A stretch of 64,000 nt of DNA from Alcanivorax sp. (GTDB lineage: Bacteria > Pseudomonadota > Gammaproteobacteria > Pseudomonadales > Alcanivoracaceae), in NCBI RefSeq assembly GCF_019431375.1, contig NZ_CP080267.1, forward strand, positions 1,736,001 to 1,800,000, given 5' to 3'. Positions 33,240 through 42,091 of the stretch are shown piece after piece (positions within the stretch are counted from its first letter, which is position 1; every line of letters starts with the position of its first letter). The notes beneath the pieces are model-generated. The model searched no databases. It was not told the DNA's origin and was given only the letters and a program-made list of their open reading frames with translations. A program made the position numbers and the translations under genes.

Positions 33240-34427
33240 TCAATGCCGCCGGATAAGCCGCCCCAACAGGCCAGCTTGCTCTCTTTTTTCACCGGTAAGC
33301 TCTTCCAGTATCTTTTCAGAAATCTGGTGCATGTCTTTACTGATACGGCTATGTTTAGCGTGCTTACTCAACGGCATGCCGTGGTCCTGAGAACCCATGA
33401 CCGCATCGTAGTCATTGGCAACACGGATCATTCTTTCAATCTTCAGAGTGTCAAAAATCTGCTTGTCGGTAACCGCGGAATGTTTGGATCGGTAACGGTT
33501 GTCCACAATGGTCACCTTGTCATCCTCAATGCCCACACTATGAAAATAGGACAGCAGAAGACGGGCATCGCGCAATATCGCCAGGCTGCGCTGTATCACC
33601 ACATAGATATCGTCGCTGGCTTTTAGTATCTCTTCATTCCAGTCGTTAATGGCTTTTGGAAGATCCAGAATCACCACATCGAAGGTTTGACGGATGACTT
33701 CCAGGAACTTTTTGACATCAGCAGTACTTATTCTGTCGAGGCGGGTAATTTTTGTTGGCGCAGGCAAGGCATAGAGGCCTGAATCATGGTGGCTCATCAT
33801 GGCGCTCAACATGGTCTTGTCGAGCCTGGATGCCTGACCGAGCGCATCCATGACATTAGCCTGCCATTTCACATCCAGGTATAAAGAGACACAACCGAAC
33901 TGAACATCCAGATCGATCAATGCCACTTTCAGTTCCTCATCCATGGCGGCGATGTCACAGGCCATATTGACAGCGATAGTGGTAGCACCACTGCCTGACT
34001 TGCTGTTGATGATGGAAATAATCTTGCCTTTTCTGCTATCGCCATTCTGGCTAATACCAGCTTGCAGCCTGGATAACTCTCTCTTTAGATCATCTTCGGC
34101 AGGAGGAACAGGAATCACATCCCTGGCGCCAACCCGCATAAGGCGACGAATGATATCTACCCCTGGCTCTCGGAATGCCGCATACACAGGAATATCATTC
34201 AACTCAGTGATCAGAGCTTCAACAAGTGACGAGTCCTGCTCGTTTTCGTCATTACCCTCGACAATGAGAGCATGACAGCCCGCCTCTCGCACCTTGCTCA
34301 CCAAGCTACCGTTGAGAGTGAATGGCAATGCGACAAAACCGGCTTTAAGCCCTGTCACTATCTTTCCAAACTGGGCTTTTGTCGTCTCATTGCGGTATAT
34401 CAATCCGATGACCAAACCTGTACTCAT
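33240..34427 (-). CDS. tadZ: Tad localisation protein TadZ (CpaE, ParA/MinD-like)
   Basis: 395 residues. An atypical receiver-like N-terminal domain (to about residue 130, including PVYAAFREPGVDIIRRLMRVGARDVIPVP) is joined to a MinD-like ATPase domain. Its P-loop reads ISIINSKSGSGATTIAVNMA, lacking the usual KGG start, as in several CpaE proteins. ALIDLDVQFGCVSLYLD is the switch region. TadZ positions the pilus machine at the pole and lies between the pseudopilin genes and tadA. It is 15 bp upstream of tadA. Confidence 0.9.
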   Translation of the reverse strand: MSTGLVIGLIYRNETTKAQFGKIVTGLKAGFVALPFTLNGSLVSKVREAGCHALIVEGNDENEQDSSLVEALITELNDIPVYAAFREPGVDIIRRLMRVGARDVIPVPPAEDDLKRELSRLQAGISQNGDSRKGKIISIINSKSGSGATTIAVNMACDIAAMDEELKVALIDLDVQFGCVSLYLDVKWQANVMDALGQASRLDKTMLSAMMSHHDSGLYALPAPTKITRLDRISTADVKKFLEVIRQTFDVVILDLPKAINDWNEEILKASDDIYVVIQRSLAILRDARLLLSYFHSVGIEDDKVTIVDNRYRSKHSAVTDKQIFDTLKIERMIRVANDYDAVMGSQDHGMPLSKHAKHSRISKDMHQISEKILEELTGEKREQAGLLGRLIRRH

Positions 34428-34448
34428 CCTTGTTCCCTCTGAATTATT

Positions 34449-34949
34449 TCAGGGTGTATTCAAGTCTTCACTGACTCGTGTGCTGGTAAAACTTGGTAGT
34501 GTCAGGCTAGAATCCATCCCAATAATCCCCGGCAAAACCAATTCATATTCCTGTCCCACAATGGCAACAGTAACCTCCCTGACGGGCCGTGGATTCCCAG
34601 AAAATCCAGTGGAAGAGCAGCCGTAGCGCACCGTTACATTGGCGGCCTGAAGATCCTGATAGAGTGCATTCATTTCACCCATAAGACCGGTACAACTGGC
34701 CGAATCGCACGTCACCGTCAGCTCTGTTACCGCAGAGCAATCCAGTGAGGAAATATCGGTCACCGGATCACTAACAATGGCATAGCGTGCACCAGCACGG
34801 GTGGCATCCACCGCTCTAGTCCAGGTAAAAATAACCAACGCCAATTCGATAATGGCAAAGATAAGAAGAAGGAAAATCGGTAGCGTGAGGGCCACTTCCA
34901 CCATGGTGGCACCCCGCTGTTTTTTTCTGGATAGGATTTTATTCACCAT
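34449..34949 (-). CDS. TadE-type pseudopilin
   Basis: 166 residues. RKKQRGATMVEVALTLPIFLLLIFAIIELALVIFTW is the TadE pseudopilin N-terminus: prepilin-peptidase site after the glycine in RG/ATMVE, Glu at +5, then a hydrophobic helix. The periplasmic part has four cysteines (about residues 71-111). Minor pseudopilins of this type help start the pilus. It overlaps the preceding TadE-like gene by 11 bp. Confidence 0.85.
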   Translation of the reverse strand: MVNKILSRKKQRGATMVEVALTLPIFLLLIFAIIELALVIFTWTRAVDATRAGARYAIVSDPVTDISSLDCSAVTELTVTCDSASCTGLMGEMNALYQDLQAANVTVRYGCSSTGFSGNPRPVREVTVAIVGQEYELVLPGIIGMDSSLTLPSFTSTRVSEDLNTP

Positions 34950-35418
34950 GGTAACGTTCCTCCACGGTGGAACTTAGCGTGATAGGACCAAGATCCAGGA
35001 AAGGCACAACGGTGTCACCAAATATAGCGCTGAAATCTACGGAAGCTGTGGCGATAATGACGCAGGCATCATCACCCCCGGTGACCGTGCGCTGCTCCAC
35101 TGTAAAGCTCACATCCCCTGCATCCAGATCAGGCAGCAAGGCATTGCCGCTACCTGCCTGGTTACCAAACGCCACCAGGTTGGCGGCATTGTTGATTGAA
35201 GCTCCCCATTGTGCGCCCTGAGTACAATCGGCATTGACACTTTGCGCGGAGCGACTCATATAGCGGGCGCCAGAAGCCACCGCTTTGCTCAGCGTGTTTT
35301 GCTGATAGATAGCCCGCCCCATCTCTGTAATGCCAAACACCAGCACAATCATCAAGGGCAGCAGAATGGCAAACTCCACCATGGCTGCCCCCGCCTGGCG
35401 TGCAGGCAATCTATTCAT
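34939..35418 (-). CDS. TadE/TadF-like pseudopilin
   Basis: 159 residues from the ATG at 35418, which overlaps the tadG stop by 8 bp. It begins MNRLPARQAGAAMVEFAILLPLMIVLVFGITEMGRAIY: a TadE-family processing site at AG/AAMVEF, then a transmembrane helix. The periplasmic part has two cysteines. By order it fits tadF or a second tadE; the two cannot be told apart safely from sequence alone. The frame extends upstream to 35448 inside tadG, but that start has no support. Confidence 0.82.
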   Translation of the reverse strand: MNRLPARQAGAAMVEFAILLPLMIVLVFGITEMGRAIYQQNTLSKAVASGARYMSRSAQSVNADCTQGAQWGASINNAANLVAFGNQAGSGNALLPDLDAGDVSFTVEQRTVTGGDDACVIIATASVDFSAIFGDTVVPFLDLGPITLSSTVEERYHGE

Positions 35419-36775
35419 ACAGCTGAATCTGCACATGGTAGTTATCATCCGTATCCTGGGCCCAACCGATGAACTCCCCGTAGAAAGTCACATCCGGAGG
35501 ACCTTCCGCCGGCTTCACCAGAAACATTCGGGCAAAACCATCCCTCGGGAAAATCACACCACTTTTCTTGCCGCCAGTTATGCCCAATGCCTCGCAGCTC
35601 AGCACGGCCATGTTCATCACGCGTCGAGACTCCTGACCTGCCGGGTCTGAAGGTTGTCCGGCCACAGGAATGCTGTTGGCGATTTCGTGCTGATAGACCT
35701 CATAACGGGATGGGCGACTCACGTTGCTCCAGCCATTTGGCGCCGGCGTGCCATGGTTCGTTGACCAGTAGCTATCAAAGTCCCAATCACCTGCACCAAT
35801 CCGGCTATCCACTGGATCAGAACTACTATCCAGCGGATAAGGCACCACATTGGGAGCCGGCGGCCAGTCACTGTCATAATTCTGGAAAGGGTTGGGGCCG
35901 TCATAAATACCGAACCGGGTATTCCATCCGGCTCTGGTCTTGGCCGTCATTGAGCCTGTCTGGGTGGTGAACGTTGCGGGCTGGCATCCCACATCACCTT
36001 CATTGGCGATAAACAGCGACACATCATTTGCTCCGGGACCCGCGTTAGGCGGCTGAAGGAACCCGAAATTACCACTACTCCACTGATTGGATCCCTGCTG
36101 TCGCATTTCGATATGGGCACCCACTTCCATTTCTTCGCTGAAATGGGATCCCTCAGGCTCCCAAGGATCGCACATGGCCATGGGAGGATAATTGCAGGTG
36201 AAGAAGTTTCGCCCAGCCAAAGCATCGGTTACCGCGGAGGCTGTCTCCGCAGTGTCGATACCCAAGGCGCCAAGCACAGGCAAAAAGATCAGGTCTGACG
36301 TGAAGCGGTCACCATCACCCACCAGAGTCGGATCCAGAGTAACTCTGACATAGTGAGCATCCACATCGGATGTGGCAGCGTATTTGCCTGGCTCGACTTC
36401 AGCACCACTACAAAAATCTGAAAATCCCGGATCGGAAGGCTTCACATCCGTCTCACTGCCAATGACGCAGAAGAAATCAAATGCTCCATCCGGCAAGCCG
36501 GTCGCACCCAGCAGTTCAGTAACACGGGCAAAGCGAGCATCATGCTCCAGCAGATCTCTGGCAGCAGCACGAGCGCGATCCTGGGCGTTATTATCTGAGT
36601 TCAGCTCTGCTGCTGCAGCCAGAGCAGCCGCATCTGCCGCGTTCTGCATATCAGTTCGCATCATCAGAACCCGCCCAACATCGATGGCCAAAGCGGCGAT
36701 ACCGATCAGTATCACGATCAGTATGGCCATCATCACCATATAGGCCCCGCGCTGCTGCCTTTTCATCATGCTCAC
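35411..36775 (-). CDS. tadG: TadG-like pilus assembly protein
   Basis: 454 residues. The N-terminus MKRQQRGAYMVMMAILIVILIGIAALAIDVGRVLMMRTDMQNAADAAALAAA is the Tad TadE/TadG-like transmembrane domain, with the DMQNAADAAALAAA signature. A long periplasmic domain follows, without a visible von Willebrand MIDAS motif. The C-terminal half is rich in Trp, Asn, Pro and Ser. TadG-type proteins are large membrane-anchored pilus-assembly components. The gene is 9 bp after the small lipoprotein gene. Here tadG and the pseudopilins come before tadZ-A-B-C-D rather than after them. Confidence 0.82.
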   Translation of the reverse strand: MSMMKRQQRGAYMVMMAILIVILIGIAALAIDVGRVLMMRTDMQNAADAAALAAAAELNSDNNAQDRARAAARDLLEHDARFARVTELLGATGLPDGAFDFFCVIGSETDVKPSDPGFSDFCSGAEVEPGKYAATSDVDAHYVRVTLDPTLVGDGDRFTSDLIFLPVLGALGIDTAETASAVTDALAGRNFFTCNYPPMAMCDPWEPEGSHFSEEMEVGAHIEMRQQGSNQWSSGNFGFLQPPNAGPGANDVSLFIANEGDVGCQPATFTTQTGSMTAKTRAGWNTRFGIYDGPNPFQNYDSDWPPAPNVVPYPLDSSSDPVDSRIGAGDWDFDSYWSTNHGTPAPNGWSNVSRPSRYEVYQHEIANSIPVAGQPSDPAGQESRRVMNMAVLSCEALGITGGKKSGVIFPRDGFARMFLVKPAEGPPDVTFYGEFIGWAQDTDDNYHVQIQLYE

Positions 36776-36784
36776 CCTTTTACA

Positions 36785-37039
36785 TTAGTTGGAGCTGGAG
36801 ACTTCCTCCACGATCCTTCCTTCCTCAACTTTTCCGTCATCTTTGAGGAATCGCTCGTAACCCGCATCCAACTTTCCGCCATGGGTACTGATCACTGGAT
36901 GGTCCTTGTAGCGGGCGCCCGGATTGATCACCTGTACCTGAGAATTTTGATTCACACTGTAGCCATAATCTGGCCGCAAGGACTCTCTTGCACAGGCACT
37001 CAGGAGTACCGCGATTACTACCGTCATAATCTTATTCAT
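36785..37039 (-). CDS. Small Tad-locus lipoprotein
   Basis: 84 residues. A lipoprotein signal MNKIMTVVIAVLLSAC with lipobox LSAC, then a hydrophilic domain (YGYSVNQNSQVQVINPGARY, HGGKLDAGYERFLKDDGKVEEG). It overlaps the secretin stop by 8 bp and precedes tadG. This is where other Tad loci carry RcpB/CpaD, which is larger. By position it could be a minimal secretin partner; I do not recognise a family. Confidence 0.75.
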   Translation of the reverse strand: MNKIMTVVIAVLLSACARESLRPDYGYSVNQNSQVQVINPGARYKDHPVISTHGGKLDAGYERFLKDDGKVEEGRIVEEVSSSN

Positions 37040-38495
37040 TGTGTGCTACCTCCCTGATCTGATGTCCGAACTTGCCGTGCAAACCGCCACGACTTGACGT
37101 GTCTTTTGAATCCTCATTTTCCTGCTCACGGGCATTGCGATTCCGGGTAGGCTTATGCTCAAGGAAACCCATCAGATACTGATCAATGTCACTGGGAGGA
37201 ACGAACACGTCAGTAGGCAGGGCGTACTGATCGATTCGTTTCGGCGTCACCAGTTTCGGCGTGACAATTACCACCAGTTCGCTTTCGTTACGCTTGAACT
37301 CGGTGGAACGGAACAAGGCACCCAGCACCGGAATACTGCCCAGTCCCGGAACCTGATTAATGACGTTATTCAAGTCATCCTGGATAAGACCGGCAATGGC
37401 AAAGGCCTGTCCATCGGCCATTTCCACGGTGGTTCCGGTACGACGAGTGACAAAGCCGGGGATATTGAAGCCGGACGTCTGAAAGCCATTGGAAGGGTCG
37501 ATTGCAGAGACTTCCGCATTCAGTTTGATGTTTATGCTGTCATCCGACAGCACCGTTGGCACAAACTTGAGCCCGACACCAAACTCCTTGAACTCCACAG
37601 TGATGGTGACATTGCCTTCATCACCATTCTGAGCCACCGGGATGGCCACTTCCCCCCCAGCCAGAAAGCTGGCCTCCTGACCGGACAAGGCAGTCAGGTT
37701 GGGCTTGGCCAGCACCTTGGCCAGACCTTCACGCTCCAAAGCGTCGAGCCGCACACTGATACCGTTATAGCCAAAGATAGTAGAAGCTGGATCGGTAAAT
37801 ATTGATGAAAGAAAAGGGATATTATTAGGCGCTATACCGGTAGCCGTGGCCAAGGTCTTGACTCCATCACGATTAAACGCCTGGAGACTGACGCCCAGTT
37901 CCTGCAGCGATGTCCTCTTGATCTCGGCAATACGCACTTCCAGCATCACCTGAGTACCGCCCCCTACTTCCAGCATATTTACCACTTTATCTTTCGGCGC
38001 AAAGCTCCGCGCTACAGACAAAGCCTGTTCCATGGCCATGACACTGGAAGCTTTTCCAGAAAGAATAACCTGATCGTTGGCGCCACGGATCTGTATTTCG
38101 TCCTCTTCAGGCATAAGCTCATAAATTCGACGCTTCATCTGGTCCATGTCGTAGCCGACAATCACATCCATCAGCGCCACAAGATTTCGGTTTTTGTCCC
38201 GGAATGCCAGATTGGTATGACCAGGCTTCATTCCCAGAATAAGAACATGCCGCGAGGACAACAGCTTAATATCTGCAATCTCGGGGTTACCGATCACCAC
38301 CTGATCCAGGGGTGACGGGGAATAGATCATCTGTGACTTACCCAGGGAAAGCGACAACTCCTCTTTCTGAAGTCCATCACTAAATTGCAGTTCATAGCCT
38401 TCCGAAGCATAAACGGTAGATACCATTGCCATCATGAATGCTGCTACCACACACATTGACCAGCCTGGTAACCGAATGTCAGTATTCATCCTCAT
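37032..38495 (-). CDS. rcpA: Tad outer-membrane secretin RcpA (CpaC)
   Basis: 487 residues. Signal peptide (about residues 12-31), then an N-terminal secretin-associated domain (LSLSLGKSQMIYSPSPLDQVVIGNPEIADIKLLSSRHVLILGMKPGHTNL), a BON-like segment (MKRRIYELMPEEDEIQIRGANDQVILSG), and the secretin core from about residue 190: VMLEVRIAEIKRTSLQELGVSL, LAKPNLTALSGQEASFLAGGE and the C-terminal VPGLGSIPVLGALFRSTEFKRNESELVVIVTPKLV. It forms the gated pore for the pilus. GGGAGG precedes the ATG. Confidence 0.94.
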   Translation of the reverse strand: MRMNTDIRLPGWSMCVVAAFMMAMVSTVYASEGYELQFSDGLQKEELSLSLGKSQMIYSPSPLDQVVIGNPEIADIKLLSSRHVLILGMKPGHTNLAFRDKNRNLVALMDVIVGYDMDQMKRRIYELMPEEDEIQIRGANDQVILSGKASSVMAMEQALSVARSFAPKDKVVNMLEVGGGTQVMLEVRIAEIKRTSLQELGVSLQAFNRDGVKTLATATGIAPNNIPFLSSIFTDPASTIFGYNGISVRLDALEREGLAKVLAKPNLTALSGQEASFLAGGEVAIPVAQNGDEGNVTITVEFKEFGVGLKFVPTVLSDDSINIKLNAEVSAIDPSNGFQTSGFNIPGFVTRRTGTTVEMADGQAFAIAGLIQDDLNNVINQVPGLGSIPVLGALFRSTEFKRNESELVVIVTPKLVTPKRIDQYALPTDVFVPPSDIDQYLMGFLEHKPTRNRNAREQENEDSKDTSSRGGLHGKFGHQIREVAHNE

Positions 38496-38515
38496 TATCC
38501 TTCCTCCCTGGAATC

Positions 38516-39388
38516 CTATTGCGCACCGGCCGGTGCTGGCGTTTTCTGACGAACTTCCCCTTCTTTGACAGTCTGGTTTTCCACTTCCAGTCCACGAATC
38601 ACTTCAACCTGCGGCTTGGGAGGGGCGCGCCGAACCCGGCGAACCACTTTGGTTTCCCGCTCCGGCTCCTCTGTCAGTAGATCCTTGTAAGTCACCAATT
38701 CGGTTTCGACGATTGATGCGTCGAACTCGTTTCTCAGAAGCAGGTTGAGATCCCCAGTCTTGGCCGCCAGAACAATTCTCTGACCATCGAAAGGAGCGAC
38801 CAGAATAGTGATGGCGTTAACTACTTTCGGCTCGGTGTCTGTTTCACTGGAGCGCTGATCAATGCCCAGGACTTTGGCATTCTGCAATATCACCCGGGTT
38901 ACCGGATTTTTGTCAGAGCGACCAAAGGTGGTGGTGTGAAGCACATCCACATAATCACCGGGCATGACAAAGCCCCCTACGCCCTTTATTTCATTCACGG
39001 ACAAGGTAACGGCACGTTGGTCTTCCGGGATTTTTGACGGCAAGCCCCCGCGTGCGCCATATGGGGAAAGCTTGTACTTGAGAATCGGCTCGCCTTTTTT
39101 AGCCTGTGTGAGAATAAGGGGCGGTTTGTCCTGCAGCAGCGCAGACTTGGTGCGAAATGCACCTTCCGGCACGCTGGATTCCGGCCAGTCCACCACATTC
39201 AACAGCACCTCATCCAACCGGGTTCCACTGTTAAGGTCAGCCGCAGCCACCACTACCGGCACGGTGGCTATGGTTCGCATATCCGATCGACTGCTGACTT
39301 CGCGCTGCAAAAACTGGTTAACCAGGTAGACTGTCAGCCCACCGAGAATAATGGCCACCAAAAGAATTAATAGAGGTCGCAACTGCAT
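38516..39388 (-). CDS. rcpC: Flp pilus assembly protein RcpC (CpaB)
   Basis: 290 residues. One N-terminal membrane anchor (LLILLVAIILGGLTVYLVNQFL), a SAF domain (VPVVVAAADLNSGTRLDEVLLNVVDWPESSVPEGAF), and an RcpC/CpaB domain containing VTLSVNEIKGVGGFVMPGDYVDVLHT and ITILVAPFDGQRIVLAAKTGDLNLLLR. The family stabilises the secretin channel from the periplasmic side. It lies between tadV and rcpA in the order of most Tad loci. Confidence 0.92.
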   Translation of the reverse strand: MQLRPLLILLVAIILGGLTVYLVNQFLQREVSSRSDMRTIATVPVVVAAADLNSGTRLDEVLLNVVDWPESSVPEGAFRTKSALLQDKPPLILTQAKKGEPILKYKLSPYGARGGLPSKIPEDQRAVTLSVNEIKGVGGFVMPGDYVDVLHTTTFGRSDKNPVTRVILQNAKVLGIDQRSSETDTEPKVVNAITILVAPFDGQRIVLAAKTGDLNLLLRNEFDASIVETELVTYKDLLTEEPERETKVVRRVRRAPPKPQVEVIRGLEVENQTVKEGEVRQKTPAPAGAQ

Positions 39389-39431
39389 GAGGAATCTCCT
39401 TTTCCGTCCCTTCCCGTATCACCCGCCTTCA

Positions 39432-39932
39432 TTACGGTAGCGGCGATACTCCTGAAACTGTGAGTACCGCACCGGCAGCGATGGCCACCGCATACGGCAG
39501 TTTTGCCTGATTGGCGTCCTGTTCCATTTCACTGGCAGGCATACCTCGCACCACTGCAAATAATCTTTTCCCTGTTTGTCGAAACGACCCTTTCAATACT
39601 ATTGCCATTACAGCCAGAACCAGGCCGCACAATGCTGTGTTCAGTAATAATTCAGGAACTATAGAGAGCCCAACTATCAGCGCAACCAGCGCTAGCAATT
39701 TCACATCGCCAGCTCCCAGCCAGCCCAGAAACCAGAAAATAAAAGAAGAGAGAAAAACAATTCCTGCGGCAGCAAGGTGTAAGAGCAACACAGAATAACC
39801 TTGTTCGAGAAATAGAACGGCAGGAATCACAAGAATAAAAACTGCTACAAGGCGATTCGGGATTCTCCTTTCGGCGATATCGTAATACACCGCCGGCATC
39901 AACAAGGATAAGGTCAGAATAAGTGTCACCAT
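39432..39932 (-). CDS. tadV: Flp prepilin peptidase TadV (CpaA)
   Basis: 166 residues with five or six membrane segments and both catalytic aspartates of the A24 type: YYDIAERRIPNRLV near the N-terminus and WLGAGDVKLLALVALIVG. It lacks the N-methylating cytoplasmic domain of PilD, as expected for TadV. It processes Flp and the TadE/F pseudopilins. A 65-bp gap precedes it after flp. Confidence 0.92.
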   Translation of the reverse strand: MVTLILTLSLLMPAVYYDIAERRIPNRLVAVFILVIPAVLFLEQGYSVLLLHLAAAGIVFLSSFIFWFLGWLGAGDVKLLALVALIVGLSIVPELLLNTALCGLVLAVMAIVLKGSFRQTGKRLFAVVRGMPASEMEQDANQAKLPYAVAIAAGAVLTVSGVSPLP

Positions 39933-39997
39933 TTCCGGGTCACCTCCTCTGCCCGCCTTTCGGCGGGCAGAGTTTCTGGGTCGGTAGCAATACTGAG

Positions 39998-40177
39998 TTA
40001 TGATCCGTTCGCTGACTCCAATTCACCTTGAACCGTTTCAAACGCCGTCCTTGTCTCAGTACCGATTACAGAAATCGCAACAATGGCGACCACGGAAATC
40101 AGGGCAACCAGAATTGCATATTCCACCATGGTGGCCCCGTCTTCTTCTTTGATGAATTGCATAAACAGCTGTTTCAT
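39998..40177 (-). CDS. flp: Flp major pilin
   Basis: 59 residues. The short leader MKQLFMQFIKEEDG ends in the processing glycine; the mature pilin starts ATMVEYAILVALISVVAIVA with the required Glu at +5 and Tyr at +6, the Flp motif. The C-terminal part is short and hydrophilic (ETRTAFETVQGELESANGS). Start ATG at 40177 behind GGAGGACAAG. It is the first gene of the operon, and the 555-bp region upstream of it should hold the main tad promoter. Confidence 0.95.
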   Translation of the reverse strand: MKQLFMQFIKEEDGATMVEYAILVALISVVAIVAISVIGTETRTAFETVQGELESANGS

Positions 40178-40732
40178 GACTTGTCCTCCAGACATCAAAC
40201 TTTCCTTTTGTGAGCCGCCTGTAAAATATTCCAGCTTTGCAAAGCTGGTCACATAAACAATGCGGACATACATCATTTGGCGCTTGCAAAGAGGGCAAAG
40301 GTATTTATTTGCTGTGTGGAGAATTAATCTTTCTGTAACCTGTCTCTGCCAGGAAAATTGAATACCGTTCCTCACCCTGTTTTTCCTATTAATAATCAAT
40401 GAGATAAGCCATACCCCATATGAGTTAAATAACAAAAAACAGTGCAAGCCATTGAATTATCGAGGAAACTCAAATTGTTAAATTAATAACTTAATTGTTG
40501 TACATATCGTAACTACTGGCCGTAAATCTCATTTCGAACAACGTTCTCCGCATTAAAACCCCAACTTTATATATCCATCTTTTCTTTAAAAAAGTTCTTT
40601 TTTTTCTTTCGCCCCCGCCACAGTCCCAGTAACGCACATTTTTGCGCCGTTTTACGGGTATAGAAGCAACAAATTGCTCGAAAGTGTCCTCTTCAGTACC
40701 ATTTATCAATCCCCCCCAACAGGCCAGTAATC
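40178..40732. promoter_or_regulatory. Divergent regulatory region between flp and the TetR gene
   Basis: 555 bp with no convincing gene; strongly AT-rich from about 40330 to 40600. A perfect 18-bp palindrome CCAGCTTTGCAAAGCTGG lies at 40231-40248, 54 bp before the flp start. It is followed in the tad direction by AATATTTTAC. It may be an operator or a short hairpin in the flp leader. A 72-codon frame at 40491-40709 on the minus strand does not look real. Confidence 0.4.
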
Positions 40733-41344
40733 ATGAGCCAGCCACTCAGCCATCGCGGCCAGAAACGCCGCCAGGCGATTCTTGACCCAGCCACCGACGC
40801 TTTTCTCCAGCATGGATACGAAGGCACCACCCTGGACATGATCATTGCTCAAGCTGGCGGCTCCCGGCGCAGTCTCTATGACTATTTTGGTGACAAGCAG
40901 GGCCTGTTCGGCGCGGTGATTCGCTACCACACCGACAAGCTGGTCGAGGAAGTCCGTTCGATTGATGTGATCGGCATGTCTGCACGGGAAGGGTTGACGC
41001 TGCTGGCCAAGAACTTTGTGTTTGCCTTGCTCGAGCCGGTCAACCTGGAGCTATACCGCCTGTTGATCACCCAGGCTCCAGCCTTCCCGGAACTGAGCCG
41101 GAGCGCCTACCAGGTGGGCCCGGCGTTGCTGCTCAGCGAACTGGAGAGATACTTGGACCACTTGCAACGACAGGGCCAGCTTCCTGCCAGGCTACCGACC
41201 CCTCATACCGCCCGCCAGTTCCTGGGTATGGTGAAGGCTGAGTTCCAGCTTTGCGCTCTGCTGGCGCCGGAGCAACTGCCTGCGAAAAGTGCGATCAGCG
41301 CACATATCCAGGACTGCGTCACTTTTTTGTTAGACAACCACTAG
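40733..41344 (+). CDS. TetR/AcrR family transcriptional regulator
   Basis: 203 residues. N-terminal TetR helix-turn-helix: RRQAILDPATDAFLQHGYEGTTLDMIIAQAGGSRRSLYDYFGDKQGLFGAVIRY (about residues 12-65). The C-terminal ligand domain is all-helical and of AefR/YdeH-like type (LELYRLLITQAPAFPELSRSAYQVGP; TARQFLGMVKAEFQLCAL). Ligand and targets are unknown. It is divergent from the tad operon across 555 bp, so tad regulation is possible but unproven. No ribosome binding site stands out before the ATG. Confidence 0.87.
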   Translation: MSQPLSHRGQKRRQAILDPATDAFLQHGYEGTTLDMIIAQAGGSRRSLYDYFGDKQGLFGAVIRYHTDKLVEEVRSIDVIGMSAREGLTLLAKNFVFALLEPVNLELYRLLITQAPAFPELSRSAYQVGPALLLSELERYLDHLQRQGQLPARLPTPHTARQFLGMVKAEFQLCALLAPEQLPAKSAISAHIQDCVTFLLDNH

Positions 41345-41450
41345 TCCCGCCATTGGCACCACTCGTCACCCCGGTATACATTGTAAATAGATGTCACTCT
41401 GGCTTTGGGGGCTAAGATGGCAAGAGCAGACATGTGACGGGGCTCACAAT

Positions 41451-42086
41451 ATGAATAAGTTTTCACTGGTGCTGCTGGCATTTTTCTTGCCTGTAGCGAC
41501 CAGCCATGGGGATACACCTGAGCGTCAGTTCCTCAAGCAAGTGTATGCCAACGGCGGCAAGACGCTTTACTGTCAGGAAGTTTTCCAACCCGATGACCGG
41601 GTCTCCATAGAACATATTTATGATGAACGTCGACTGGCCCAACACTTTGGCTGCCGGACCGGTCGGTTATGTCAGAGCAAGCCGCAGTTTGTCGATGTCT
41701 CACGGGACCGCCACAGCCTGTTTCCGGTAACCCGGAGAGCCGAACTTGACCGGCGTCGAACCCTGTTTGGCGACCTGCCGGCCACGACAGCCACTGACAG
41801 CCAATGCGGTTACAAGCAAGCCTTTCAGGTATTCGAACCACCACAATCCGCCAAGGGCGATGTGGCCAGGGCCATGCTGTATCTGTACGACAGGTATGAC
41901 ATTCCCCTGCTGGGCACGCTGGAGATGTACCAGCGCTGGCATCGGGATGACCCGGTGGACGATGAGGAGCGCCGCCGTAACAACGTGATTGAACAAGTGC
42001 AGGGCAACCGTAATCCTTTCATCGATGAACCGGATCGCGCGGAATCCCTGCGAAGCAGTTCACCCCTGAATATGCAGTTTCCTTAA
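41451..42086 (+). CDS. endA: Endonuclease I family secreted nuclease
   Basis: 211 residues from the ATG at 41451. Signal peptide MNKFSLVLLAFFLPVATSHG. Endonuclease I features: YANGGKTLYCQEVF; a degenerate EHIYDERRLAQHFGC; VSRDRHSLFPVTRRAELDRRRT (the metal/catalytic block, D-x-H-x-L-x-P in the family); FEPPQSAKGDVARAMLYLYDRY; and the C-terminal RWHRDDPVDDEERRRNNVIEQVQGNRNPFIDEP. It cuts double-stranded DNA in the periplasm or outside. It is shorter than E. coli EndA because the central segment is trimmed. It converges on an acyl-CoA dehydrogenase. Confidence 0.85.
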   Translation: MNKFSLVLLAFFLPVATSHGDTPERQFLKQVYANGGKTLYCQEVFQPDDRVSIEHIYDERRLAQHFGCRTGRLCQSKPQFVDVSRDRHSLFPVTRRAELDRRRTLFGDLPATTATDSQCGYKQAFQVFEPPQSAKGDVARAMLYLYDRYDIPLLGTLEMYQRWHRDDPVDDEERRRNNVIEQVQGNRNPFIDEPDRAESLRSSSPLNMQFP

Positions 42087-42091
42087 GGGCA

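Noticed and set aside
40285..40300. Sigma-54 promoter (TGGC and TTGC) before flp
   Set aside because: The GG and GC are about 5 bp apart, not the 10 bp required.
40491..40709. 72-codon minus-strand frame in the flp-TetR gap
   Set aside because: Composition is unlike its neighbours, there is no ribosome binding site, and it covers AT-rich regulatory DNA.
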